From the NCBI GenBank assembly GCA_038116915.1, contig JAYOEU010000153.1:1-10767 (forward strand): a DNA stretch of 10,767 nucleotides. Reading direction: 5' to 3'. Below, piece after piece: positions 1 to 7,800 of this stretch. Numbering within the stretch: position 1 is the first letter of the stretch; every line of letters begins with the position of its first letter. The notes beneath the pieces are model-generated. The model ran no database searches and was not told the origin of the DNA. It worked only from the letters and a program-made list of their open reading frames with translations. Both the position numbers and the translations under genes were made by a program. Source of the DNA: JADHLJ01 sp038116915 (GTDB lineage: Bacteria; Pseudomonadota; Alphaproteobacteria; Thalassobaculales; Thalassobaculaceae).

Positions 1-1
1 C

Positions 2-352
2 GGTTACCGCCGGGTGCATTCAAGCGGCCTGACGCCGGAAACCGTCGCCGAGTACATTCTGCTCAATCCGGCATTCCCGCGATCCATCGTCTCCTGCGTC
101 GAACGGATCAGTCACTATTTGACGGCTCTCGCAGAGGATCCCGAACTGGTCGGCGTGCAGTGCGATCTGACGGGCCTGCGAAATCTCGAGGCGCTCAACG
201 CGATGCCGATCAAGGTCATCCTCGGCAACGGGCTGCACGAGCATTTGGACCTGGTGCAAATCAACCTGCAACGCCTCAGCAACGATATCGCGGTCGCGTA
301 TTTCGGAGCGCAGAAGGACGAGCAGGCGGTAGCAGGGGAACAACCTGCTTGA
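2..352 (+). CDS. alpha-E domain protein (DUF403), C-terminal part, 5' end outside window
   Basis: The frame is open from the left edge, so this is the last 116 residues of a longer protein; the GTG at 14 is probably an internal valine. It matches the C-terminal part of the alpha-E (DUF403) family: an all-helical stretch, a Y-R-R segment at the edge, then 'LLNPAFPRS' (visible residues 21-28), corresponding to 'LTDDTNPRS' in the fused alpha-E domain of the minus-strand ATP-grasp protein, and a final helix ending in 'AYFG' like the 'KYFS' of that copy. Alpha-E proteins have no proven enzymatic activity. They co-occur or fuse with circularly permuted ATP-grasp and transglutaminase-like proteins and are thought to assist ATP-dependent ligation. 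An ATP-grasp gene just left of the window would be the usual partner, but it cannot be seen. The stop codon (350-352) overlaps the proposed glutaminase start by two bases. Family assignment is fairly secure; function is not known. Confidence 0.8.
   Translation, partial: GYRRVHSSGLTPETVAEYILLNPAFPRSIVSCVERISHYLTALAEDPELVGVQCDLTGLRNLEALNAMPIKVILGNGLHEHLDLVQINLQRLSNDIAVAYFGAQKDEQAVAGEQPA
334..339 (+). promoter_or_regulatory. Ribosome binding site for the glutaminase gene
   Basis: AGGGGA lies inside the end of the alpha-E gene, 9 bases before the TTG at 349. It is the strongest Shine-Dalgarno-like element near the glutaminase N-terminus. It favours TTG 349, which overlaps the alpha-E stop, over the in-frame TTG at 385. 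Confidence 0.5.
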
Positions 353-1302
353 AGCCAGCATCGGGCAAGGGCGGTCGGACGAGATTGATTGACTATCAGG
401 CGGTTCTCGATTCCATCCTGAAAAGCTTGGCGGGCGACCTGCGCAAGGGCAAGGTCGCCACCTATATTCCGGCGCTGGCGCGGGTTCCAAAATCCAGGTT
501 CGCGATGGTTGTCCGAACGATCGACGGACAGGAAGCGGCGATCGGCGACGCCGATGTCGAGTTTTCGATTCAGAGCGTTTCAAAAGTTTTCACCCTGCTC
601 ATGGCGTTGAACCGGAGCGGGGCGAATCTCTGGCACCGGGTCGGCCGGGAGCCGTCCGGAAACCGGTTCTATTCCCTGGTGCAACTGGAGCTGGAGCACG
701 GAATCCCGTGGAACCCGTTCATCAATGCCGGGGCCATCGTCGTCACCGACAATATTGTCGGCCGGGGCGTCAACGGAAAGCTGACCATCCTGAACGAGAT
801 CCGCCGCCTGGCCGGCAATCCCGAAATCAAGTTCGACCGGGAAGTGGCGGCGTCCGAACGCGAGCACGGCCACTGGAACATGGCCATCGCGAACTTCCTC
901 AAGGCGCACGGCAATCTTCGTTCGGAAGTCGATGACGTGCTGGACGCGTATTTCCATCAATGCTCGATCGCCATGTCGTGCCGGGATCTGGCGCGCGCCG
1001 GCTCCTTCCTCGCCAATGGCGGCATCGCGACGATGGACGGCCAAAGGATCTGCTCGCCGCGCCGGGCCAAGCGGATCAATTCGCTGATGATGACCTGCGG
1101 ACTTTATGATGCCGTCGGAAGCTTCGCCTTCCGTGTCGGCATACCGGCCAAAAGCGGCGTGGGGGGCGGCATTCTAGGCATCATTCCGGGCGTGCTTTCC
1201 GCCGCCGTGTGGTCGCCGGGCCTGGATCCGAACGGCAACTCGCTGGCCGGCGTCAAGGCGCTTGAATTGTTCACGACCAGGATTGGCCGCTCGGTCTTCT
1301 GA
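349..1302 (+). CDS. glsA: Glutaminase (GlsA/GlsB family, serine-dependent)
   Basis: Glutaminase hydrolyses L-glutamine to L-glutamate and ammonia and is probably cytoplasmic, as no signal peptide is seen. The protein (317 aa from TTG 349) aligns along its whole length with the E. coli GlsB/YneH type from 'GKVATYIPALA' to the C-terminal 'LGAVKALE'-like region and 'GRSVF'. Counting from TTG 349, the catalytic S-x-x-K pair is S76/K79 in 'FSIQSVSK'. Other expected active-site positions are present: N126 ('NPFINAG'), E170 and N177, Y201 ('YFHQCS'), Y253 and V271 ('PAKSGVGGG'), so the enzyme looks intact. The chosen TTG overlaps the alpha-E stop (TTGA) and has an AGGGGA 9 bases upstream. TTG 385 would give 305 aa starting just before 'IDYQAVL', closer to the family's usual ~308 aa and N-terminus, so the start is unsettled. 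The overlap implies co-transcription and probable coupling with the alpha-E gene. The choice between glsA and glsB naming is arbitrary. Confidence 0.93.
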   Translation: MKPASGKGGRTRLIDYQAVLDSILKSLAGDLRKGKVATYIPALARVPKSRFAMVVRTIDGQEAAIGDADVEFSIQSVSKVFTLLMALNRSGANLWHRVGREPSGNRFYSLVQLELEHGIPWNPFINAGAIVVTDNIVGRGVNGKLTILNEIRRLAGNPEIKFDREVAASEREHGHWNMAIANFLKAHGNLRSEVDDVLDAYFHQCSIAMSCRDLARAGSFLANGGIATMDGQRICSPRRAKRINSLMMTCGLYDAVGSFAFRVGIPAKSGVGGGILGIIPGVLSAAVWSPGLDPNGNSLAGVKALELFTTRIGRSVF

Positions 1303-1325
1303 TGTCCGGGGACTGCCTGATACCG

Positions 1326-2198
1326 CTATTCGAGCGGCTTCACATCGACCGCGACATGAATTCGGTGTTCCCCGCCGCCGAGCATCATGCCGTTGATCGG
1401 ACTGACATCACCATAGTCACGGCCCCAGGCCACGGTGATATGTTCGTCCCTGGGGATCATGTCGTTGGTCGGATCGAGATCGACCCAGCCGTGCTCCGGC
1501 ACCCAGACCGCCAGCCAGGCATGCGAAGCATCGGCGCCGATTTTGCGCTCCTGACCCTCGGGTGGATGGGTGCGCAGATAGCCGCTGACATACCGGGCCG
1601 GCAGACCGAGGGAACGTAGCGCGGCGATCTGGAGATGGGCGAAGTCCTGGCAGACACCGCGCCGGTCCCGAAGCACCTTGTCGACCGGCGTGTTGATATC
1701 GGTCACGCCCCCTTCGTACTTGAATTCGCGGAAGATCCTCGACATCAGATCGACGGCCCCCTCAAGGATCGGACGCCCGGGCGGGAAGGACTCGCGCGCG
1801 AATTCCAGCACATGATCCGAATAAGTGAAAGGCGAGTCGAAAACGAACTGATGCGCTTCCAGGGTTTCGGGAACCCGCTGCTTGGCGAGGATTTCGCCGA
1901 TCCTGTCCCAGGGCGTCGTGGCATCGGCGGGCGGAGTGTTCGGGGGGCTGACCGCGATCCGGCTTACCGCGAGGATCGTCAGCCGGTCGTGCGGTTCCTC
2001 GAGCGTCAGGAAGGCTGTCGCGTTTCCGAAAAAGTCCCGGCTCTCGGAGTTGACCGTCGGCGCCGGCTCGACCAGCAGCGAATGATGGTGACAGACCTGG
2101 TTGGGAGTGGCTCTCGGGGTCAGGTGCAGCAGGTGTTGCGAAAGCGATACCGGGGCCGCGTAGGAGTAGGTCGTGCGATGGCTGATGTCGCAGATCAA
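1326..2198 (-). CDS. Transglutaminase-like papain-fold protein (290 aa)
   Basis: The N-terminal part (residues 1-80, starting 'MICDISHRTTYSY') is the beta-rich domain that precedes the core in bacterial transglutaminase-like proteins. The core covers roughly 150-250. The catalytic triad is visible: C183 in 'RRGVCQDFAHL', H226 in 'ADASHAW' and D242 in 'VDLDPTND'. Such proteins act as cysteine peptidases/amidases or acyl transferases on amide bonds; the substrate here is unknown. No signal peptide is seen, so it is probably cytoplasmic. It is the last gene of the minus-strand operon. Its ATG overlaps the stop of the ATP-grasp/alpha-E gene (ATGA, 2195-2198), with a GGCGG about 9 bases upstream, so translation is probably coupled. 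It resembles the N-terminal half of the large fusion gene at the operon start, suggesting an old duplication. Its stop lies 23 bp from that of the convergent glutaminase gene, with no obvious terminator hairpin between. Confidence 0.92.
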   Translation of the reverse strand: MICDISHRTTYSYAAPVSLSQHLLHLTPRATPNQVCHHHSLLVEPAPTVNSESRDFFGNATAFLTLEEPHDRLTILAVSRIAVSPPNTPPADATTPWDRIGEILAKQRVPETLEAHQFVFDSPFTYSDHVLEFARESFPPGRPILEGAVDLMSRIFREFKYEGGVTDINTPVDKVLRDRRGVCQDFAHLQIAALRSLGLPARYVSGYLRTHPPEGQERKIGADASHAWLAVWVPEHGWVDLDPTNDMIPRDEHITVAWGRDYGDVSPINGMMLGGGEHRIHVAVDVKPLE

Positions 2199-4777
2199 TT
2201 AATGGAACCGCCGGACTGTTTGCCTCGGGTCGGCACGACATGACTGAAATATTTGCTCGCCAAGGTCTGGGACAGATCGATCGCGTGCTTTTCCTGGCGT
2301 TCCAGAAACCGCGAGAGATCCATCCGCCGGTCACGGCGGTCCTTCTGGTCGCACAGCATCTGGACGTCGATTAACTGCAGGTCGCTGGACATGGTGGCGA
2401 CGATAAACTGCTCGGGAGACATCCGGGCGTTTTCAGGATCGCTGGGCAGATGTCTGATGTGATCGGCGAGGGTCGCGACCTGAAAGGCGACCGAGCGTGG
2501 GTTGGTGTCGTCGGTCAGCAGCAGATCAATGACGGCGCCGACCTGTACCGAAGCCAGGTACCGCGTCCTGTAGGTCATGGAGCTGTCGCCAAGCTCGAGC
2601 AAAAGGTCGAGTCCGCCATCGCTGGCGGGATCGCCCTCGACGGCAATTTCGCACATCAGCTTCGCCATATGCACGGTCCGTTCGATCCGCCGGCCCATGT
2701 CGAGCAGGCGCCAACCCTGGCTGCGGACCATGTTTTCCTTCTGCATGCCGCTGAACGCCGAAAGCTGGTCGAGGATCCGGTTCAGCAGACCTAACGCTTC
2801 GTCGGTATCGAGACGCAACACAGTCGCATGCCGACGCACCAGTTCGTGCGGCGCGTTCAGAACACGCCAGGAATCGATACTCAGTCTTTCCCGGACCAGG
2901 GAGGCGGTCCGACGCAGATTTTCGATCAGGCTCAAGAGGCCGTTCGAGCTTTCCCGGTCGAAGAGCAATACCGCGACCTCGCGCTCCACCGCGTGAATGC
3001 CCCGGGCCGCCGCGCGCCGGCCGACCCGGGGCCGCATGTAGCCGAGATCAACCAGGATGTTCGTCAGCCGGACCAGTGTCTGCGGGTCTTCGCCGGCGCC
3101 GGCTTCACCGGCAAGCCGCAGGATCATGCTGCGCATCAGGCGGACCGTATCCTCGGTCCGCTGGGCATAACGGCCGAGCCAGAACAGGTTGTCGGCAACC
3201 CGGCTGGGCAGATTGCTGCCGCTGCGGCGCAGGGTTAGCGGCTGATCCGGGCGGGGCAATCGGCTGATTGGATTGACCTGGGTATCGGAGAGGATCCAGG
3301 TGTCCTTGCTCGCGTCGCCCTGGCGCATGGCGATGGCCTGCGCATCCGTCTTGTCGGTGGTTCTGGTAAGACCGCCCGGCATGACCTGAAAGCCGCCCTT
3401 GCCGTCGGAGCACACGAATACCCGAACCGTCGTCGGGCTCGGCATAAGGCCTCCGTCCGACAGGATCGGCGCGGTGGACAGGGTCAGGGATTCCTGGGCG
3501 AACACCTCGTAGCCGCGATGATTGATCTGATTGAGCACTTCCTCGCGGGTCTGCATGTCTGCCGCTCCGGGCAGCACCGCGTGAAACTGCTTGTTCATGA
3601 TCGAGCGATTGGAGAACGTCTGCTGGATCACCAACTGGTCGAAATTGTCGATGACGTATTGCTTGGCCCCTTCTTCGCCGCACCACCAGGTCGCGAGGGA
3701 CGGGATCAGCAGCTTTTCGCCGAAAAGCTTTTCGCAAAGACTCGGCAGGAACCCCATCAGCGCTTCGCATTCGACGACGCCGCTGCCGAGACTGTTGGCC
3801 ACGATGACCGTTCCGGCGCGAACCGCCGAGACTAGGCCGGCGACGCCAAGCATCGACTCCGTCCGTAGTTCCAGCGGGTCGCAGTAATCGCCGTCGACGC
3901 GCCGGAAGATCAGATCGACCTGCCGCAAACCGTTCAGCGTCTTCAGGAAGACCTTGTTGTCCCGAACCGTCAGGTCCGCGCCCTCGACCAGCGGGAAGCC
4001 GAGATAGCGGGCCAGATAGGCCTGCTCGAAATAGGTCTGATTGCCGGGGCCGGAGGTCAGCAGGACAATGAGCGGATCATCCTTGCCGGTCAGCTTGACC
4101 ATGCCGTCGGTCGCGGCTTGGAAAAACCCGGCGAGGCGCTGAACCTGGGAATCGCGGAAGATATCCGCCAGGGTGCGGGACAGGACGATCCGGTTCTCCA
4201 GGGCATAGCCGGCGCCGGACGGGGTTTGGGTCCGGTCGCTCAGCACCCACCAGCGCTGATCGTGCGCCTTGGCCAGATCGAAGGCCAGAAAATTCAGATG
4301 GATGCCGCCGACCGGCTTGATGCCGTGTACGGGACGCAGAAAATTCGGATTGCCGTGCACCAGCGAGGGTGGCAGCAGCCCTTCCGCCAACAGCATCTGG
4401 TCGCCATAGATATCTTCCAGCACCCGGTTGAGCAGACGCGCTCTCTGGATCAGCCCCTCTTCAAGGACCCGCCATTCCTCGGCGCCGATAACGAACGGAA
4501 CCGGATCCAGCCGCCAGGGCCGGGCAACCTCCCCGGTTTCGCCGAACACGTTGTAGGTGGTGCCGTTTTCGCGGACCAGACGCTGCGAGGAATTCAATAT
4601 CTCCTTGATTTCCGCGCCCGAGAGGCGTTCGAACCTGTGGATCAATCCGCGCCAGTGTGCCCGTACGTTCCCGTCGGCGTCCATCATCTCGTCACGGACG
4701 CCGTTCAACAGGGAATAGGTCAGGCTCGAGGCGCCGGTTGCGCGGTTATTCGGACCGGCAGGATTATGTTCGCTCAC
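2195..4777 (-). CDS. Circularly permuted type 2 ATP-grasp protein fused to an alpha-E domain
   Basis: This two-domain protein is about 860 aa. Numbered from GTG 4783, the permuted ATP-grasp part (about 75-510) carries family motifs: 'KPVGG' (156-160), 'GYALENR' (192-198), 'RVDGDYCDPLELR' (295-307), 'ANSLGSGVVE' (329-338) and 'YVIDNF' (376-381). ATP-grasp enzymes join a carboxylate to an amine via an acyl phosphate; the permuted family is a predicted amidoligase of unknown substrate. The alpha-E domain begins at 'LPSRVADNLFWLGRY' (525-539), includes 'DTNPRS' (759-764) and runs to the end. This fusion is common in alphaproteobacteria, so it is not an assembly artefact. GTG 4777 was chosen because GGAG (4786-4783) sits 5 bases upstream; GTG 4783, two codons earlier, has no well-spaced site. 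It lies 41-47 bp after the DUF2126 fusion gene and overlaps the transglutaminase gene by four bases, hence an operon. It looks cytoplasmic. Confidence 0.93.
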   Translation of the reverse strand: MSEHNPAGPNNRATGASSLTYSLLNGVRDEMMDADGNVRAHWRGLIHRFERLSGAEIKEILNSSQRLVRENGTTYNVFGETGEVARPWRLDPVPFVIGAEEWRVLEEGLIQRARLLNRVLEDIYGDQMLLAEGLLPPSLVHGNPNFLRPVHGIKPVGGIHLNFLAFDLAKAHDQRWWVLSDRTQTPSGAGYALENRIVLSRTLADIFRDSQVQRLAGFFQAATDGMVKLTGKDDPLIVLLTSGPGNQTYFEQAYLARYLGFPLVEGADLTVRDNKVFLKTLNGLRQVDLIFRRVDGDYCDPLELRTESMLGVAGLVSAVRAGTVIVANSLGSGVVECEALMGFLPSLCEKLFGEKLLIPSLATWWCGEEGAKQYVIDNFDQLVIQQTFSNRSIMNKQFHAVLPGAADMQTREEVLNQINHRGYEVFAQESLTLSTAPILSDGGLMPSPTTVRVFVCSDGKGGFQVMPGGLTRTTDKTDAQAIAMRQGDASKDTWILSDTQVNPISRLPRPDQPLTLRRSGSNLPSRVADNLFWLGRYAQRTEDTVRLMRSMILRLAGEAGAGEDPQTLVRLTNILVDLGYMRPRVGRRAAARGIHAVEREVAVLLFDRESSNGLLSLIENLRRTASLVRERLSIDSWRVLNAPHELVRRHATVLRLDTDEALGLLNRILDQLSAFSGMQKENMVRSQGWRLLDMGRRIERTVHMAKLMCEIAVEGDPASDGGLDLLLELGDSSMTYRTRYLASVQVGAVIDLLLTDDTNPRSVAFQVATLADHIRHLPSDPENARMSPEQFIVATMSSDLQLIDVQMLCDQKDRRDRRMDLSRFLERQEKHAIDLSQTLASKYFSHVVPTRGKQSGGSIN

Positions 4778-4782
4778 CGTCA

Positions 4783-4786
4783 CTCC
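4783..4786 (-). promoter_or_regulatory. Ribosome binding site deciding the ATP-grasp start
   Basis: GGAG on the minus strand sits 5 bases before GTG 4777 and directly abuts the alternative GTG at 4783. The spacing supports the downstream GTG as the true start. The site lies in the 41-bp gap after the DUF2126 fusion gene and partly overlaps the alternative start codon. Confidence 0.4.
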
Positions 4787-4824
4787 ATGTGGGCGATGCT
4801 GGGACCGCCAGCCAATGATGCAAG

Positions 4825-7800
4825 CTAACGCGATTCTCCGGCCTTGGCGCGTCTGAGGTCAAGCGTCATCGGAAACTCGGGATTCTCGACGGTTGTCGGC
4901 ATGCCGCTTGTGCCCGGTGTATGTCCGGTATCGAAGAATCGGGCGAGACGGCGGCTTTCCGCTTCGTAGGCGTTGACCGGGAAGGCCTCGAAATTGCGGC
5001 CGCCAGGATGAGCCACATGATAGGTGCAGCCCGCCACCGCCCGGTTGCTCCAGGTGTCGTACAGGTCGAAGATCAACGGCGAATCCACGTCGAGATTGGG
5101 ATGCAGGGACGACGGTGACTTCCAGGCGCGGAATCGCACCCCGGCGAAGAATTCCCCGTTGGTGCCGGTCGAAGCGAGGGGAACCCGGTATCCGTTGCAT
5201 CCGAGAATGTACCGATCCGACGTCAGCCCCCTGATCAGGACCTGCAATCGTTCCACCGAGGAGTCGACATAGCGCACGGTGCCGCCGATGGCGCCTTCCT
5301 CGCCCATGACATGCCAGGGCTCCAGGGCTTGGCGAAGTTCGATCTCGATCGGTCCGAAATGGGCCCCGCCGTAGCGCGGGAAGCGGAACTCGAAATGCGG
5401 CGCGAACCAGTCGATCTCGAAGGGATAGCCGGCGTCCCGCATGTCGTCGATAACGTCCTTGAAATCGGACCAGACCGCGCGCGGCAGCATGAACCGGTCG
5501 TGCAGCGAGGTACCCCAGCGCACCATCGGCGCGCTGTACGGCGTGTTCCAGAACCGCGCGATCAGACCGCGCAGCAGCAACTGCTGCGTCAGGCTCATCC
5601 GGGCGTGCGGGGGCATCTCGAAGGCGCGGAACTCGACCAGCCCGAGCCGTCCGGTCGGCCCGTCCGGGGAATACAACTTGTCGATGCAGATCTCGGTCCG
5701 ATGGGTGTTCCCGGCCACGTCGATCAGCAGATTGCGGAGAATCCGGTCGATCAGCCAGGGCGGACAAGCCTCTCCCGGTCCGGGAATCTGCCTGGCGGCG
5801 ATCTCAAGCTCATAGAGTCCGTCATGCCGGGCCTCGTCGATCCGCGGCGCCTGGCTGGTCGGCCCGATGAACAGGCCCGAGAAGAGATAGCTGAGACTAG
5901 GATGGTGCTGCCAATAGGTGATCAGGCTGCGCAACAGGTCCGGCCGGCGCAGGAACGGGCTGTCGGCGGGCGAGGCGCCGCCCACGACCACATGATTACC
6001 GCCGCCGGTGCCGGTATGCCGTCCGTCCAGCATGAACTTCTCGGTGCCGAGCCGGCTCAACCGCGCTTCCTCGTACAGCGTGGTCGTTATATCCACCATT
6101 TCACGCCAGTTTGAGGCCGGTTGGATATTGACCTCCAGCACGCCCGGGTCGGGGGTCACCTTGATGACGTTGAGGCGCGGGTCGTGCGGCGGGGCATAGC
6201 CCTCGATATGCACGGGCATCCCGGTTTCCGCCGTCGCGTCCTCGATCGCCGCCACCAGGTCCAGGTAGTCCTCCAGGGTTTCGGTCGGCGGCATGAACAC
6301 GCATAACCGTCCGTCCCGAGGCTCCACCGCGAGCGCCGCGCGGACCCGCGCGCCGGTCAGCGACTGCTCCGCATGATTCTGCCGGTTGCCCGCCGGCTGC
6401 TCCGCGCCTTGCAGATAAGGCTGGCGCCTGGCGTCGGGCTCCGGAAGTTCGGTGCGCTCGGCGAAGGGGTCGGCGGGCAGGATATAGGGATAGTCGGCCT
6501 CGGGGATATGGGCCAGCGAGGCGAGGGGAAGGCGGTACCCGATCGGCGAGTCGCCGGGGAGCAGGATCAGCCGGTCGGTCCGTGTCGACCAGGGCTCGCT
6601 GATCCAACGGTTGGTGCCGCGCGCGTTCCAGCGTTGCAGGGGCAGGATGTAGCCGCTGGGTTTGCTGAGGCCGCGGTTGAAGACCTTGGCCAGCCGCGCC
6701 CGTTCCAGAGGGTCATCCAGTTTGGAATCATCCAGCGTCACGTTTTCCGGAAGCCGCCGTTCCTTTTCCATGAAATGCCAGGGATCCTCATAGACACCGG
6801 TCACCGCGCCCGACGGAACCTCGAGACGGCTGGCAATGCCCTCGGCGAAGGTCCGCGCGGCCGCCACGTCCGGCCTGCTGTCCTCGGTCTCGCGGGCGAT
6901 CATCCGCTCGTCGCGCCAGATCGGCACGCCGTCAGCGCGCCAGTAGAGCGAGAAGGACCAGCGCGGCAGCTGTTCGCCCGGATACCATTTACCCTGGCCG
7001 AAATGCAGCAATCCACCCGGCGCGAACTTGCGATAGAGCCGGCGGATGAGGTCGTCGGCGAGGGGGCGTTTGGTGGGGCCGACGGCCGCGGTGTTCCATT
7101 CCGCCGCGTCAACGTGATCAATCGACACGAAGGTCGGCTCACCGCCCAGGGTCAGCCGGACATCGTTTCCGGAAAGCTCGATATCCACCGCTTCGCCGAG
7201 CGCGTCGATCCGCTCCCATTGCTCTTCGGTATAGGGCTTGGTGACCCGAGGCGATTCACTGACCCGGGTGATCGACATGTCGAAAGCGAACTCGACCGTA
7301 CAATCCTCGACCATGCCGGTGATCGGCGCCGCGCTTCCGGGGCGCGGGGTCGCGGCCAGCGGAATATGGCCCTCGCCGGTGAGCAGGCCGGAGGTGGGAT
7401 CGAGCCCGATCCACCCGGCGCCGGGCAGATAGACCTCGGCCCAGGCATGCAGATCGGTGAAATCCGCCTCGGCTCCGGACGGGCCGTCCAGCGATTTCAC
7501 ATCCGCCACAAGCTGGATCAGATAGCCGGACACGAAGCGCGACGCGAACCCCAGATGACGCAGGATCTCCACCAGCAGCCAGCCGGAATCACGGCATGAG
7601 CCCTTGCCGCGTTGCAGGGTTTCCTCGCAGGTCTGTACGCCCGGCTCCATGCGCACGAGATACTCGATCTCGCGCTGCAACTGCTGATTCAGGTTCACCA
7701 GAAAATTCGCGGTGCCGCCTTCCATTTTCGGCAGCCGGTCCAGCCAGGCGCGCAGCAGCGGTCCGGCGGCTTCCGGTTCAAGATAGGGTTCGAGCTCCCG

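Noticed and set aside
160..348. Longer glutaminase starting upstream inside the alpha-E gene.
   Set aside because: The added residues are the alpha-E gene read in another frame and share nothing with glutaminases; the family N-terminus begins near 385.
14..352. Complete 112-aa protein starting at GTG 14.
   Set aside because: The frame is open to the window edge and the sequence fits the C-terminal part of the longer alpha-E family, so this is a truncated view of a larger gene.
1635..2243. Plus-strand open frames opposite the transglutaminase, ATP-grasp and DUF2126 genes (for example 1635-2243, 4118-4828, 5311-6114, 6373-7599, 7612-8352).
   Set aside because: They are antisense shadows in GC-rich coding DNA, with no recognisable domains, and the opposite strand has clear families with motifs.
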